This document shows, piece by piece, positions 28,407 through 36,834 of a DNA stretch of 64,000 bases (positions within the stretch are counted from its first letter, which is position 1; each line of letters begins with the position of its first letter). Location: NCBI GenBank assembly GCA_964481145.1, contig CAYZTA010000007.1:1-64000 (forward strand). Direction: 5' to 3'. Source of the DNA: Sandaracinus sp964481145. GTDB taxonomy: Bacteria; Myxococcota_A; Polyangia; Polyangiales; Sandaracinaceae. A model generated the notes under the pieces. It searched no databases. It saw nothing but the letters and a program-made list of their open reading frames with translations, and was not told the DNA's origin. A program made the translations under genes and the position numbers.

Positions 28407-29739
28407 CAAGCTCGTAGAAGAGCCGCATTCCCCACAAGAACCCTTCGCGCGGAATGCGCTCGTCGTGCCCGTGGTACATGCGCGTGAATTCCAGCTCGGG
28501 ACCCAAGCGAACTGGCGCAAATCCATAACAAGTGGCGCCCAATCGCCCGTACGCAAACGAGTCGGTAAATCCCGGAATCATATAAGGAACGACCGTCGCC
28601 TCGGGATCGTGACGCTCGATCGCATTCACGATCGCTCGATAGAGCGGCGTATCGCTCGAAAAGCTCGTTCCCTCATGCTCTTCATGAACGATGATCTTGA
28701 GTCCGGGTCCAATCACCCGTTGAACTTCATCTAGAAACTGTCGAATCGATTGACCCGGAATGACTCTCCCATCGATATTGGCGCTGGCATGGGATGGAAT
28801 CACATTCACCTTGTGCCCTCCCTTCAATATCGTGGGAGACACGGTATTGCGCAAAAGCGCATTGAACGCTTTGGCACGATCGGGTTGAACTCGCCCTAGG
28901 ATGTCGAGGAGCGTACCCGCGAGTCGTGGTTGTAAAAGCAACGGCAATATCTGCGATTGCGGAAATGGTGCGCCCTTCGCGATCGTCCGCAAAAAATCTT
29001 CGACCACAGGATTCACGTGCTGCGGAAGTCGGGTATCGCCGCGCGCTGCGATCGCGCGCGCAACCTTCACGACCGCATTTCCAGGATGCGGCATCGAACC
29101 ATGTCCCGGTTCTCCGTGGGCTTCGATTTCGAACCAACAAATCCCCTTTTCTGCCACCTGAATCGGATAAAACCGCTGCTTTCCCATGTGCAACGTATGG
29201 CCGCCGACTTCGTTCAACACATATTCAGAACGAACGAGCTCTGGGTGCTTCTCGACCAAGAACACCGCGCCTTTGCGTGATCCCGCCTCTTCGTCCGCAA
29301 CCCCCGCAAAGATCACATCGCGATCGAGAGACACCCCTGCGCGCTTCAAGAGCACGAGCGTCATCACGCTCATCGTGACCATGTTCTTCATATCGACGGT
29401 GCCGCGCCCCCAGATGTAGCCATCGGCTTCGACCGCCCCGAACGGATCGTGCGTCCAGTGCTCGCGATCGACCCCGACGACATCGAGGTGTCCGTTCAAT
29501 AGAAGTGGCCCTTTTCCGCTCGGCCTCTGTGCCCTCAAACGCGCAATGATCGACGCACGGGTCGGCTCGCTCTCGAGGAGAGTGAACTCAATGCCCTCCG
29601 CTTCGAAGATTCGAGCGATGTAGTCGGCCGCTGGCCGCTCGTTCCCCGGAGGATTCACCGTGGGAATGCGCACGAGCGCCTTGAGATGGTCAATCGTCTC
29701 TTGCCCCACATGCGCCCAATCGATGTTCGTCTCGATCAC
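28384..29739 (-). CDS. M20 family metallopeptidase / deacylase
   Basis: A dizinc amidohydrolase of 451 residues. Zinc-site motifs: LLLNGHLDVVGVD (His and Asp), WGRGTVDMKNM (bridging Asp), FAGVADEEAGSRKG (catalytic Glu pair), and a late HGHDERI (His). A lid domain with HGEPGHGSMPHPGNAVVKVA is present. Family substrates are dipeptides, N-acyl amino acids or related amides, and the exact substrate is unknown. Its start overlaps the upstream CoA-binding gene by 4 bp, so it is the last gene of a four-gene coupled unit. Confidence 0.9.
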   Translation of the reverse strand: MIETNIDWAHVGQETIDHLKALVRIPTVNPPGNERPAADYIARIFEAEGIEFTLLESEPTRASIIARLRAQRPSGKGPLLLNGHLDVVGVDREHWTHDPFGAVEADGYIWGRGTVDMKNMVTMSVMTLVLLKRAGVSLDRDVIFAGVADEEAGSRKGAVFLVEKHPELVRSEYVLNEVGGHTLHMGKQRFYPIQVAEKGICWFEIEAHGEPGHGSMPHPGNAVVKVARAIAARGDTRLPQHVNPVVEDFLRTIAKGAPFPQSQILPLLLQPRLAGTLLDILGRVQPDRAKAFNALLRNTVSPTILKGGHKVNVIPSHASANIDGRVIPGQSIRQFLDEVQRVIGPGLKIIVHEEHEGTSFSSDTPLYRAIVNAIERHDPEATVVPYMIPGFTDSFAYGRLGATCYGFAPVRLGPELEFTRMYHGHDERIPREGFLWGMRLFYELVRDFCRS

Positions 29740-30191
29740 GATCGCATCTCACCACACGCGATTTCGTGCTCGACCATCAAACAACGATCTTGAACGACCA
29801 CGATCCCTGCCTGGGCCAATACTTCGGCGCTCTTCTCATCGCGAATCCCGCTCTGCAGCCACACACACCGTGGTCGCGCCGCGAGCAAGTCGGGCAGATG
29901 CGCGGCGACATCTTCACTGCGCCGAAACACATCGACGATGTCGATCGGACCTTCGATCTCACGCACCTGACGAACCACCTTCACACCCAAGATATGAGTC
30001 GCATTGGGATAATAAACCGGGACCGGCACCACCTCGACGCCATGCTCATGGAGATATTTCGCAACGTAAAAGGCAGGCTGTTCGGCTCGAGCTTCAGTTT
30101 TCATCCCAAGCACAGCCACACGTCGAGCTCCACGCGCGAGCGCTCGGACACCCGCGGAATCCTCGATCAAGTTCGATTGCCAATCATTCAT
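29736..30191 (-). CDS. CoA-binding domain protein (YccU-like)
   Basis: A 151-residue Rossmann-fold protein of the CoA-binding family. It has RRVAVLGMKTEARAEQPAFY at the first nucleotide loop, VEVVPVPVYYPNATHILGVK (the VxPVNP-like position), PIDIVDVFRRSEDVAAHLPD, and CVWLQSGIRDEKSAE. Such proteins bind CoA or acyl-CoA, and their role in the cell is not settled. It overlaps glmU and the peptidase gene by 4 bp each, so the three are translated as a coupled set. Confidence 0.88.
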   Translation of the reverse strand: MNDWQSNLIEDSAGVRALARGARRVAVLGMKTEARAEQPAFYVAKYLHEHGVEVVPVPVYYPNATHILGVKVVRQVREIEGPIDIVDVFRRSEDVAAHLPDLLAARPRCVWLQSGIRDEKSAEVLAQAGIVVVQDRCLMVEHEIACGEMRS

Positions 30192-31627
30192 TGCCCTTGC
30201 TTCTTTGCTTTCGCCTCGTCCGCGCCCGCCTTGAGTCGCGCCCTGAGCCGCGAGGCATAACCATCTTTGTTTTGTTGCTTGGCGCGTCCCACCGCGAGCG
30301 CGTCGTCAGGGACATCCTTCGTCACCGTGGTCCCCGTTGCCACGTACGCGCCCTTGCCGACGCGCACCGGAGCGACCAAATGCGAATCGCTCCCAATGAA
30401 CGCGCCGTCTTCGAGCACCGTCACGTGCTTCTGAAATCCATCGTAGTTACAGAAAATCGTGCCCGCACCGACATTGACCTTCTCGCCAACGAGGCCATCT
30501 CCGAGATAAGCGAGGTGATTCGCTTTGCTCCCGCGGCCCATGCGTGTCTTTTTGAGCTCGACGAAGTTCCCGATATGCACTTCCGGCCCAAGCTCGCTTT
30601 CGGGGCGCAAATGCGAAAACGGTCCCACTTGCGCCGCCTCTCCAATCTTGCTCTGAGACGCGACCGTATAGGGCTTCAAGTACGCGCCTGCTTCGACCAC
30701 GACGTCCTCGAGCACACACCCCACATCGACGCGTGCCCCTCCGCCAATCTTCGTCTGCCCGCGCAACGTGACATTGGCTTCGAGCGTGACATCGGGCTCG
30801 ACGAGCACATCCGCATCGGCATAAAGCGTCGCTGGATCGCGCACGGTCACGCCGCTCTCTCCGAGTCTTCGCGCGATCCGATGGCGCATCACACGTTCCA
30901 CTTCAGCGAGCTGAAAACGGTCATTGACGCCCTGCACGCTCTCGGCGGGCCACGCCACCCCTGTCGCGCCACCCTCCTCACCCGCCATCGCGACGATGTC
31001 GGTCAGATAAAGCTCCTTCTGCGCATTGGCCGGGCTCAGCTTCGAGAGCGACGTCCGCAAAAACGCAGCATCGACGCAATACACTCCGGAGTTCCACTCT
31101 TTGATCGCGCGCTCTTCGGGGCTCGCGTCTTTGTGCTCGCGAATGCCGATGACTCGCCCCTGGCCATCACGGAGGATTCGCCCGTATCCCGTCGGATCAG
31201 GGAGCGTACTCGTCAAAAGCGCGACCGGACCTGCCCCCTCGATGCGCCGCGCTGCAAGCAATGCCTCGAGCGCGCTCGTCTCGAGCAAAGGCACATCTCC
31301 ACAAAGAATCGCGATCTCTCCTTCGAAATCAGAGAGCCGTTCCATACCGCACATCACGGCATGTCCCGTCCCGCGCTGCTCGGTCTGGATCGCGGTCTCG
31401 ACTTCTTGACCAAAGCGCGCGCGCAGGTCGGCTTCGACGGATTCACGCCCATGCCCCACCACGACCACGACACGCGAAGCGCCGCTCGCACGAGCATTGC
31501 GCACGACCCACGTCAGCATCGGCAAACCGCAGACGCGATGTAGAACTTTGGGAAGCGCACTCTTCATACGCGTCCCCTGACCAGCAGCGAGAACGATGGC
31601 GGCGAGCGGACGGGATGTGTGACTCAT
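30188..31627 (-). CDS. glmU: Bifunctional GlmU, GlcN-1-P acetyltransferase / GlcNAc-1-P uridyltransferase
   Basis: Makes UDP-GlcNAc for peptidoglycan and LPS. The 479-residue product has an N-terminal pyrophosphorylase domain (IVLAAGQGTRMKSALPKVLH, ILCGDVPLLETSALEALL) and a C-terminal left-handed beta-helix with hexapeptide repeats. The acetyltransferase site is at NFVELKKTRMGRGSKANHLA, with the His in HLAYLGD, and later VNVGAGTIFCNYDGFQKHVT. The last 30 residues are Lys/Ala-rich. It is of normal length and intact, and lies 20 bp after the ArsA-like gene. Confidence 0.96.
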   Translation of the reverse strand: MSHTSRPLAAIVLAAGQGTRMKSALPKVLHRVCGLPMLTWVVRNARASGASRVVVVVGHGRESVEADLRARFGQEVETAIQTEQRGTGHAVMCGMERLSDFEGEIAILCGDVPLLETSALEALLAARRIEGAGPVALLTSTLPDPTGYGRILRDGQGRVIGIREHKDASPEERAIKEWNSGVYCVDAAFLRTSLSKLSPANAQKELYLTDIVAMAGEEGGATGVAWPAESVQGVNDRFQLAEVERVMRHRIARRLGESGVTVRDPATLYADADVLVEPDVTLEANVTLRGQTKIGGGARVDVGCVLEDVVVEAGAYLKPYTVASQSKIGEAAQVGPFSHLRPESELGPEVHIGNFVELKKTRMGRGSKANHLAYLGDGLVGEKVNVGAGTIFCNYDGFQKHVTVLEDGAFIGSDSHLVAPVRVGKGAYVATGTTVTKDVPDDALAVGRAKQQNKDGYASRLRARLKAGADEAKAKKQGQ

Positions 31628-31647
31628 AGGTCCTCGAGCCTACTCTT

Positions 31648-32793
31648 TTACTCACCCATGAGATACCGCGCCACCCCATGAAGCGCTGCCAGATCGTGGA
31701 CGTCTTGCTCCATGACGGGCACCTCGACGAAGAGGCCTGCCTGACCGCAACGCTGCTTCAGATGTTCAGTCGAGATGCGATCGGCCACGGCTCTTAGACG
31801 TGCGTCATCGAGCGCGCGACGCATGCGCGCCACGAGCTTGCTCGCATCGATCTCACTTGGCACATGAAGACGTGCTTCGGCCTCCAGCTCTTTGGTCGTC
31901 GCGCTCGGCTCCGCGATGAGTGAATGCACTTGATTGATCACGAATGCATCGCGACGCATCCCGGCTTCGCCGAGCCTTTCACTAAAAAAAATCGCTTCTT
32001 CGATCGCAAGCGGAGCCGGGCTCGTCACGATGACGAACGCGACGTCGGGGCTTCGCAGATCATTGGCGACCTCTTGCGCACGCAGCCGAAATCCTCCGAA
32101 CAATTCGTTGAATTCCGAAATGAATTCAGCCACTTGCTCGAGAAACCCGGTTCCTGTGAATTTCGACAACCCGCGAAGCAAAAAGGCCGCTCCTTTGCCC
32201 ACGAGATTGAGCGAGAACTTCCCCGCTCCCTCGAACGCTTGCACGAACCAACGCATCGCGGCTGAATCGACGAGGCTCGCCAAACGTTCTGGAGCATCGA
32301 GGAAATCGAGCGCATTCGACGTCGGCGGCGTGTCGAGCACGATGAGGTCGTAGCGCGGATCATTCTTGACGGAATGAAGCTTCTCCATCGCCATATACTC
32401 TTGGGTGCCCGCGAGCGACGTGGAGATGTATTGATACAGTTTGTTCCCGAGGATGCGCTCTGCGCGCTCGGGGGACGACGCCGTGCGCCGAACGAGCTCG
32501 TCGAAGGTGCGCTTGGTGTCGAGCATCATCGCCGAGAGCGATCCCGTCAGAGACAATCCCTGTCTCTCGAAGAGCTCTTTCGCGACGTCCTGCTCCTCGG
32601 TGGTCATCGTGGTGAGGCCGAGGCTATTGGCGAGCCGCTTGGCGGGATCGATGGTCAAACACAACACGCGTCTCCCATGCATGGCCGCAACCACTGCCAG
32701 CGAGGCCGCGGTGGTCGTCTTTCCGACGCCACCCGAGCCGACACAAACGATGATGCGATGGGACGCGATGATTTCTCGAAGCGAGCGGGGCAT
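31648..32793 (-). CDS. ArsA/GET3-family ATPase
   Basis: A 381-residue P-loop ATPase with the deviant Walker A motif GSGGVGKTTTAASLAVVAA (about residues 19-37), then LCLTIDPAKRLANSLGL (A-motif-linked Asp) and the Walker B-like LIVLDTPPTSNALDFLD. Myxobacteria and actinobacteria encode such single-domain ArsA homologues without arsenic operons. They resemble GET3 and may serve in protein targeting or envelope assembly (inferred). No arsR, arsB or arsC is nearby. It is first in the unit with glmU and divergent from the Cys-rich lipoprotein gene. Confidence 0.88.
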   Translation of the reverse strand: MPRSLREIIASHRIIVCVGSGGVGKTTTAASLAVVAAMHGRRVLCLTIDPAKRLANSLGLTTMTTEEQDVAKELFERQGLSLTGSLSAMMLDTKRTFDELVRRTASSPERAERILGNKLYQYISTSLAGTQEYMAMEKLHSVKNDPRYDLIVLDTPPTSNALDFLDAPERLASLVDSAAMRWFVQAFEGAGKFSLNLVGKGAAFLLRGLSKFTGTGFLEQVAEFISEFNELFGGFRLRAQEVANDLRSPDVAFVIVTSPAPLAIEEAIFFSERLGEAGMRRDAFVINQVHSLIAEPSATTKELEAEARLHVPSEIDASKLVARMRRALDDARLRAVADRISTEHLKQRCGQAGLFVEVPVMEQDVHDLAALHGVARYLMGE

Positions 32794-32873
32794 CGGCGCG
32801 CCAGCCTACACGACGCACGGCCTCACGGCGAATCGGCGCAATCGGGGGTTCCGTTCGATCGGAGGCTGGTGTA

Positions 32874-33932
32874 ATGGGTTCCGGCATGCGGATGCACTAC
32901 GGCATGTGTTTCGTGGGCGTGGTCGCGGCACTCTTGGCGTGCTCGCGACCCCAACCCCGCGCTGAAACGCCTCGTGCTCTGCCCGCCGATGCCGGCGTTG
33001 AACCACAGGCCTCCAGCACCACGGAGCCACCCGGTTTGGAGGTCCCCGAAGATACCGAAGCCCCTGTGGGTGAGGCTTGCATGTCGTCGGCCGATTGCTC
33101 GGCCCCCCAGCATTGCCGTGGCGCACCAGGTTGCCGCACGGGGTGGGCATGCGGCGTGGGCCGCGAGTGTCTGAGCGAGACGGTCGCGTATTGCGATTGC
33201 GATGGATCGACGTTTTATGCGCCGGGTGGATGCCCCGGCCGTCCTTACGCGCATCTTGGACCCTGCGGCCACATTGGGGAGCTCGTGGCCTCGGGCACCG
33301 AGCTCGGCATTCCAGACTGGGACGAACAGCCGACGAGCGAAGATCACATCTGTGAATCGAATGCCGATTGTTCACGAATGCAGACGTGTTTCGGCATCGC
33401 TGGATGCGCGACCGAATGGCGATGCGTTCGCACCCGTGGCTGCTCGAGAGAGCGCGTCTCGTTTTGCGGCTGCGGCGGTGAGACGTTCGTCGCGAGCGCA
33501 ACATGCCCCGGACGCCCCTTCGTGCATCGGGGTGAATGCCGCGGAGAGGCCGTCGCCGTCGCGCCCGAAGTGCGCCGCGATGAAGGGCCTGCCACACCCA
33601 CGAGGCGCGTCGAGACCGGTGCAAGTCCTCCTGCTCAGCGACCAAGTCCTCCTGCTCGACAACAGAGCCCACTCACGGTGCCTGGTGTTCGCACCTGTCG
33701 AACGAATCGCGATTGCCCCCGCTCCGAAGTCTGCCAAGGGCCCCCCGGATGCGGCATGCCATTCACCTGCGCGCCTCCCGAACGCGAATGCATCCGCGAC
33801 ACGCAAGTCTTCTGCGACTGCGAAGGACGAGATTTCCGGGCCAGCATGTTCTGCCCGGGTCGACCCTACGCACACCGTGGTTCTTGCGAAATCGATCGGC
33901 TCATGGATCTGAGCGGCGCCGCGGTTCGCTGA
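32874..33932 (+). CDS. Lipoprotein with three tandem Cys-rich modules
   Basis: A 352-residue secreted lipoprotein. A signal peptide with lipobox LLAC ends near residue 23. Three modules of about 65 residues follow, each carrying about ten Cys in the same order and ending with a CPGRPYAHxGxC-like tail (CPGRPYAHLGPC, CPGRPFVHRGEC, CPGRPYAHRGSC). Each starts C-x5-C with a following Cys-x3-GxPGC-like core (CMSSADCSAPQHC, CESNADCSRMQTC, CRTNRDCPRSEVC). Proline-rich linkers separate modules 2 and 3. The ATG has GGAGG 8 nt upstream. The fold resembles eukaryotic-style disulphide-rich repeats. I know no named family for it. Confidence 0.8.
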   Translation: MGSGMRMHYGMCFVGVVAALLACSRPQPRAETPRALPADAGVEPQASSTTEPPGLEVPEDTEAPVGEACMSSADCSAPQHCRGAPGCRTGWACGVGRECLSETVAYCDCDGSTFYAPGGCPGRPYAHLGPCGHIGELVASGTELGIPDWDEQPTSEDHICESNADCSRMQTCFGIAGCATEWRCVRTRGCSRERVSFCGCGGETFVASATCPGRPFVHRGECRGEAVAVAPEVRRDEGPATPTRRVETGASPPAQRPSPPARQQSPLTVPGVRTCRTNRDCPRSEVCQGPPGCGMPFTCAPPERECIRDTQVFCDCEGRDFRASMFCPGRPYAHRGSCEIDRLMDLSGAAVR

Positions 33933-33943
33933 CGAACGCGTAT

Positions 33944-34387
33944 TCAACCTCCATCGGGGGAGTCGTTGCTCTCGAGAGGCTCTGCGGCTTCGAGCATCGC
34001 CGATGTATTGACCCGGGTCACACAGAACCGAGGGCCCCGCCCTGTATCGGTGATCTCGGCTTCGAGCCCCGTTGCGGCGAGGTCTTCGATCGAGAGGCAC
34101 TGATATTCCGAGCGACAATCCCCATCACCGCTGCAGGCGCGCATGCATGCGACCGTGGCGCGCCGCGCTGGTTGGGGATTGAAACGAACACACACCGCGT
34201 TGTCCGGACAGCGATCGGGCAAGCAATCGATCACAGTGCAATAGCCGCCCGGCTGCGCAATATCACATGCGCGATCGCCGTTGATGGAACAGTTGCCCGG
34301 ATTCGAGCAGCCATCACCAATCCGCGGTGAACAGCCGGATGCCATCGCCATTGACGCAAACGCGAACAAAAAAAGAAAAGCACGCAC
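33944..34387 (-). CDS. Small Cys-rich lipoprotein
   Basis: A 147-residue lipoprotein with a signal peptide (FLFLFAFASMAMASGC, lipobox ASGC) and about ten Cys in the mature part (CSNPGNCSINGDRACD, CLPDRCPDNAVCV, CMRACSGDGDCRSEYQCL). The CSGDGDCRSEYQC stretch resembles the C-x5-C start of the modules in the convergent neighbour, but without the CPGRP tail. The function is unknown. It ends in an acidic, disordered tail. Confidence 0.7.
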   Translation of the reverse strand: MRAFLFLFAFASMAMASGCSPRIGDGCSNPGNCSINGDRACDIAQPGGYCTVIDCLPDRCPDNAVCVRFNPQPARRATVACMRACSGDGDCRSEYQCLSIEDLAATGLEAEITDTGRGPRFCVTRVNTSAMLEAAEPLESNDSPDGG

Positions 34388-34420
34388 GAGGCGCGGAGCA
34401 TAGAAGAACGCCGCCAGAAT

Positions 34421-34786
34421 TCAATTCGCGACGAGAATTCGCTCCACCCCCGCGAGAGAGCTCGCAAGGAGTGCGTCTCGCGCGACGGTGCCGCCGACCG
34501 AAGCCAAATGAACCGGCTGACCGTAGACCCGCACCGTTCGAACAGCGACGTCAGCACCTCGAAGAAGCGGTGGCATCGGCATTTTCAAAGTGCGTCCAAG
34601 CAGCGGCGCGATGGCAGCCAGCTCGGCGCAAACCGCTCGGTCGCCCGACTCGGCGATCACCAATCCCGCATCATCCGCGAGCACGAGTGCCTCGAGACGC
34701 GCTTGTCCCCGGACATGTTCGATTTGATAACGAAGTGCGAGCTCACGCTGCTCACTGCGCTTCATTCGCCGCTCGACGAGTCGCAT
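34421..34786 (-). CDS. Roadblock/LC7-like small protein
   Basis: A 121-residue protein whose core LEALVLADDAGLVIAESGD followed by AVCAELAAIAPLLGRTL looks like the Roadblock/LC7 fold, which in myxobacteria includes MglB-type GTPase regulators. The C-terminal strand region (VRVYGQPVHLASVGGTVARD) fits too. It is not MglB itself (no MglA gene is present), and the assignment rests on a short pattern. No in-frame neighbour shares its strand closely. A second ATG lies 21 bp downstream of the annotated start. Confidence 0.55.
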   Translation of the reverse strand: MRLVERRMKRSEQRELALRYQIEHVRGQARLEALVLADDAGLVIAESGDRAVCAELAAIAPLLGRTLKMPMPPLLRGADVAVRTVRVYGQPVHLASVGGTVARDALLASSLAGVERILVAN

Positions 34787-34868
34787 TCAAGGCTCCTTCG
34801 ATCATGAAAATGTGGTTTGATGTAGGCAAGATAACTGAGCCACGGTTGGAAGACCAAGAAAGGCGCGC

Positions 34869-35738
34869 GTGACAGACGAACATTCCCGTGCGACCAGGCT
34901 GACCCACGCGAGCATCCTCGGCAGCTTGGCGATGGCCATCGCGCTCGCCATCGTGCATGTCGTGTTCGAGAGCCAGCTCGCATTGGCGCAGGCTGTAGAC
35001 TCGGTCACCGATATGCTCGCAGGCGGCGCCCTGGTGTGGGCGGTGCGGCAAAGCGCGCTTCCTCCAGATGCCGATCATCCGCGAGGACATGCGCGAGCCG
35101 AGCCCATTGCGGCATTGGTGGTCGCGGTGCTCGCGGGAGTGCTTGCGTTCGAGGTGCTACGCGGTGCGGTCACCGCCCTCGTCACCCACGCCGAACCCGA
35201 GCTCGATTGGCCCATCGCTGCTGTATTTACCGCAAAAATCGTCTTCAAGAGCACGATCGTATTCCTTGCCGCGCGGACACTTCGACATCGCGCCAATCCC
35301 GCCCTCGACGCGCTCCGGATCGATGCTCGCAACGATGTCCTCGTGGGCGGTGTCTCTGTCGTCGGATTTCTGCTCGCGCGTTTCGGATGGGCTGGATTCG
35401 ACGCCGGCCTCGCGATCGCGATCGCGATTTACGTGGCGTTCTCCGGCATCCGATTGGCGAGTGAAAACGTCGCGCTCTTGATGGGCTCCGCGGCCCCCCA
35501 GGAACGTCGCGACGAGCTCTCGAACATCGCCCGAACGATCGCCGGAGTGCGCGAAGTCGAGCGCCTCGTCGCCACCTACGCCGGCGCTGCGCTCGATGTG
35601 CATGTCGAGATCGCGGTCGATCGCGATTTGCCCCTGCTCGAAGCGCACGAGATTGGTCACGCCGTCGAAGAACGACTCATGCACGAAGCCGATGTCGCGC
35701 TCGCCGTCGTGCACGTGGGGCCGATGCGCCCGTCTTGA
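34869..35738 (+). CDS. Cation diffusion facilitator family transporter
   Basis: A divalent-metal/proton antiporter of 289 residues with about six helices and a C-terminal ferredoxin-like domain. Metal-site residues seen: Asp in QAVDSVTDMLAGG (helix 2), DADHPRGHARAEPIAALV (the HPxGHxRxE loop), and DALRIDARNDVLVGG (helix 5 Asp). The C-terminal domain runs from RTIAGVREVERLVAT to HVEIAVDRDLPLLEAHEIGH. It starts at a GTG. Zn, Co, Fe or Mn could be the substrate, and the sequence does not settle which. Confidence 0.92.
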   Translation: MTDEHSRATRLTHASILGSLAMAIALAIVHVVFESQLALAQAVDSVTDMLAGGALVWAVRQSALPPDADHPRGHARAEPIAALVVAVLAGVLAFEVLRGAVTALVTHAEPELDWPIAAVFTAKIVFKSTIVFLAARTLRHRANPALDALRIDARNDVLVGGVSVVGFLLARFGWAGFDAGLAIAIAIYVAFSGIRLASENVALLMGSAAPQERRDELSNIARTIAGVREVERLVATYAGAALDVHVEIAVDRDLPLLEAHEIGHAVEERLMHEADVALAVVHVGPMRPS

Positions 35739-35836
35739 CGAGCGCGACACCTGTTTGCTGGATATGTGAGAGGCGTCGGACGACGCACGACGTGATGGAT
35801 GCAAACATCTTGCGATGAGCCTAAACTTTGTTCGTC

Positions 35837-36820
35837 ATGGCTCCAATCTCGGATCTCGGATGCGTCGTGATCGGACGCAACGAAGGCGTGCGTCTCATCC
35901 GTTGCCTCGAATCTCTCGTGGGACGCGTCGTGTACGTGGATTCCGGTTCGACCGACGGCAGTATCGAAGCGGCCACAGCGCGCGGTGTCGAGGTCGTCAT
36001 CCTCGACAGCCAAGCCCCCTTCACGGCAGCTCGGGCGCGCAACGCGGGTGCGGCGCGCCTGCTCGAGATCGAGCCCTCGCTTCGGTACGTGCAGTTCGTC
36101 GATGGCGATTGCGAAGTGGTCGCGGGTTGGCTCGAGCGCGCACACGAAACCCTCGAGTCTCGTGCCGAACTGGCGGTCGTCTGCGGAAGACGCCGTGAGC
36201 GATATCCCGAGCACAGCGTTTGGAATCGTATCATCGACGTCGAATGGGACACCCCCATCGGCGAGGCGAAAGCATGTGGCGGCGATGCCATGATGCGCAT
36301 CTCCGCGTTTCAAAAGGTCGGCGGCTTCGATGGCTCCCTCATCGCGGGCGAAGAGCCTGAGCTCTGTGTTCGCTTACGCCAAGCGGGATACAAAATCGAG
36401 CGACTCGACGCCGAGATGACGCTGCACGACGCAGCGATTTCTCGCTTTGCGCAATGGTGGAAACGCACGGTCCGTTCGGGCCATGCGTATGCGGAAGGGG
36501 CTTCTTTGCACGGGGCCACCGACGAACGACATTGGGTTCATGAGACGCGCCGCATCTGGTTTTGGGGAGCGGTCGTCCCCGCCGTCGCAACGCTCGGTGC
36601 CGTTCCCACATTCGGCGCAAGCCTGGCGCTCTTCGGTGGCTATCCTCTCTCGGCATGGCGCGCCTACCGTGCCATCCGTCGTCGCGGCCGCGCTCCGCAC
36701 GATTCTGCTGCCTATGCCGCCGCCATCACCGTTGGCAAATTTGCCGAAATGCAAGGTGTTTTGCAGTTTCACCGCGCTCGATTGCGCGGCCGACGCTCGA
36801 AATTGATCGAGTACAAATGA
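35837..36820 (+). CDS. Family 2 glycosyltransferase with C-terminal membrane segments
   Basis: A 327-residue enzyme with a GT-A catalytic domain (DLGCVVIGRNEGVRLIRCLE, VVYVDSGSTDGSIEAA, the DxD-like VQFVDGDCEV) and an acceptor region (GGFDGSLIAGEEPELCVRLR, with ExE/ExP residues and a QxxRW-like end at FAQWWKRTVRSGHAY). Two hydrophobic segments follow around residues 240-280. It probably builds a cell-surface polysaccharide, and the substrate is unknown. An in-frame TTG lies nine bases upstream, but the ATG at 35837 matches the family start better. It stands alone. Confidence 0.85.
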   Translation: MAPISDLGCVVIGRNEGVRLIRCLESLVGRVVYVDSGSTDGSIEAATARGVEVVILDSQAPFTAARARNAGAARLLEIEPSLRYVQFVDGDCEVVAGWLERAHETLESRAELAVVCGRRRERYPEHSVWNRIIDVEWDTPIGEAKACGGDAMMRISAFQKVGGFDGSLIAGEEPELCVRLRQAGYKIERLDAEMTLHDAAISRFAQWWKRTVRSGHAYAEGASLHGATDERHWVHETRRIWFWGAVVPAVATLGAVPTFGASLALFGGYPLSAWRAYRAIRRRGRAPHDSAAYAAAITVGKFAEMQGVLQFHRARLRGRRSKLIEYK

Positions 36821-36834
36821 GGCCGCGCGCCTCC

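Noticed and set aside
29660..31543. Plus-strand frame of 627 residues opposite glmU
   Set aside because: It is a shadow of glmU and the CoA-binding gene and is rich in His and Arg.
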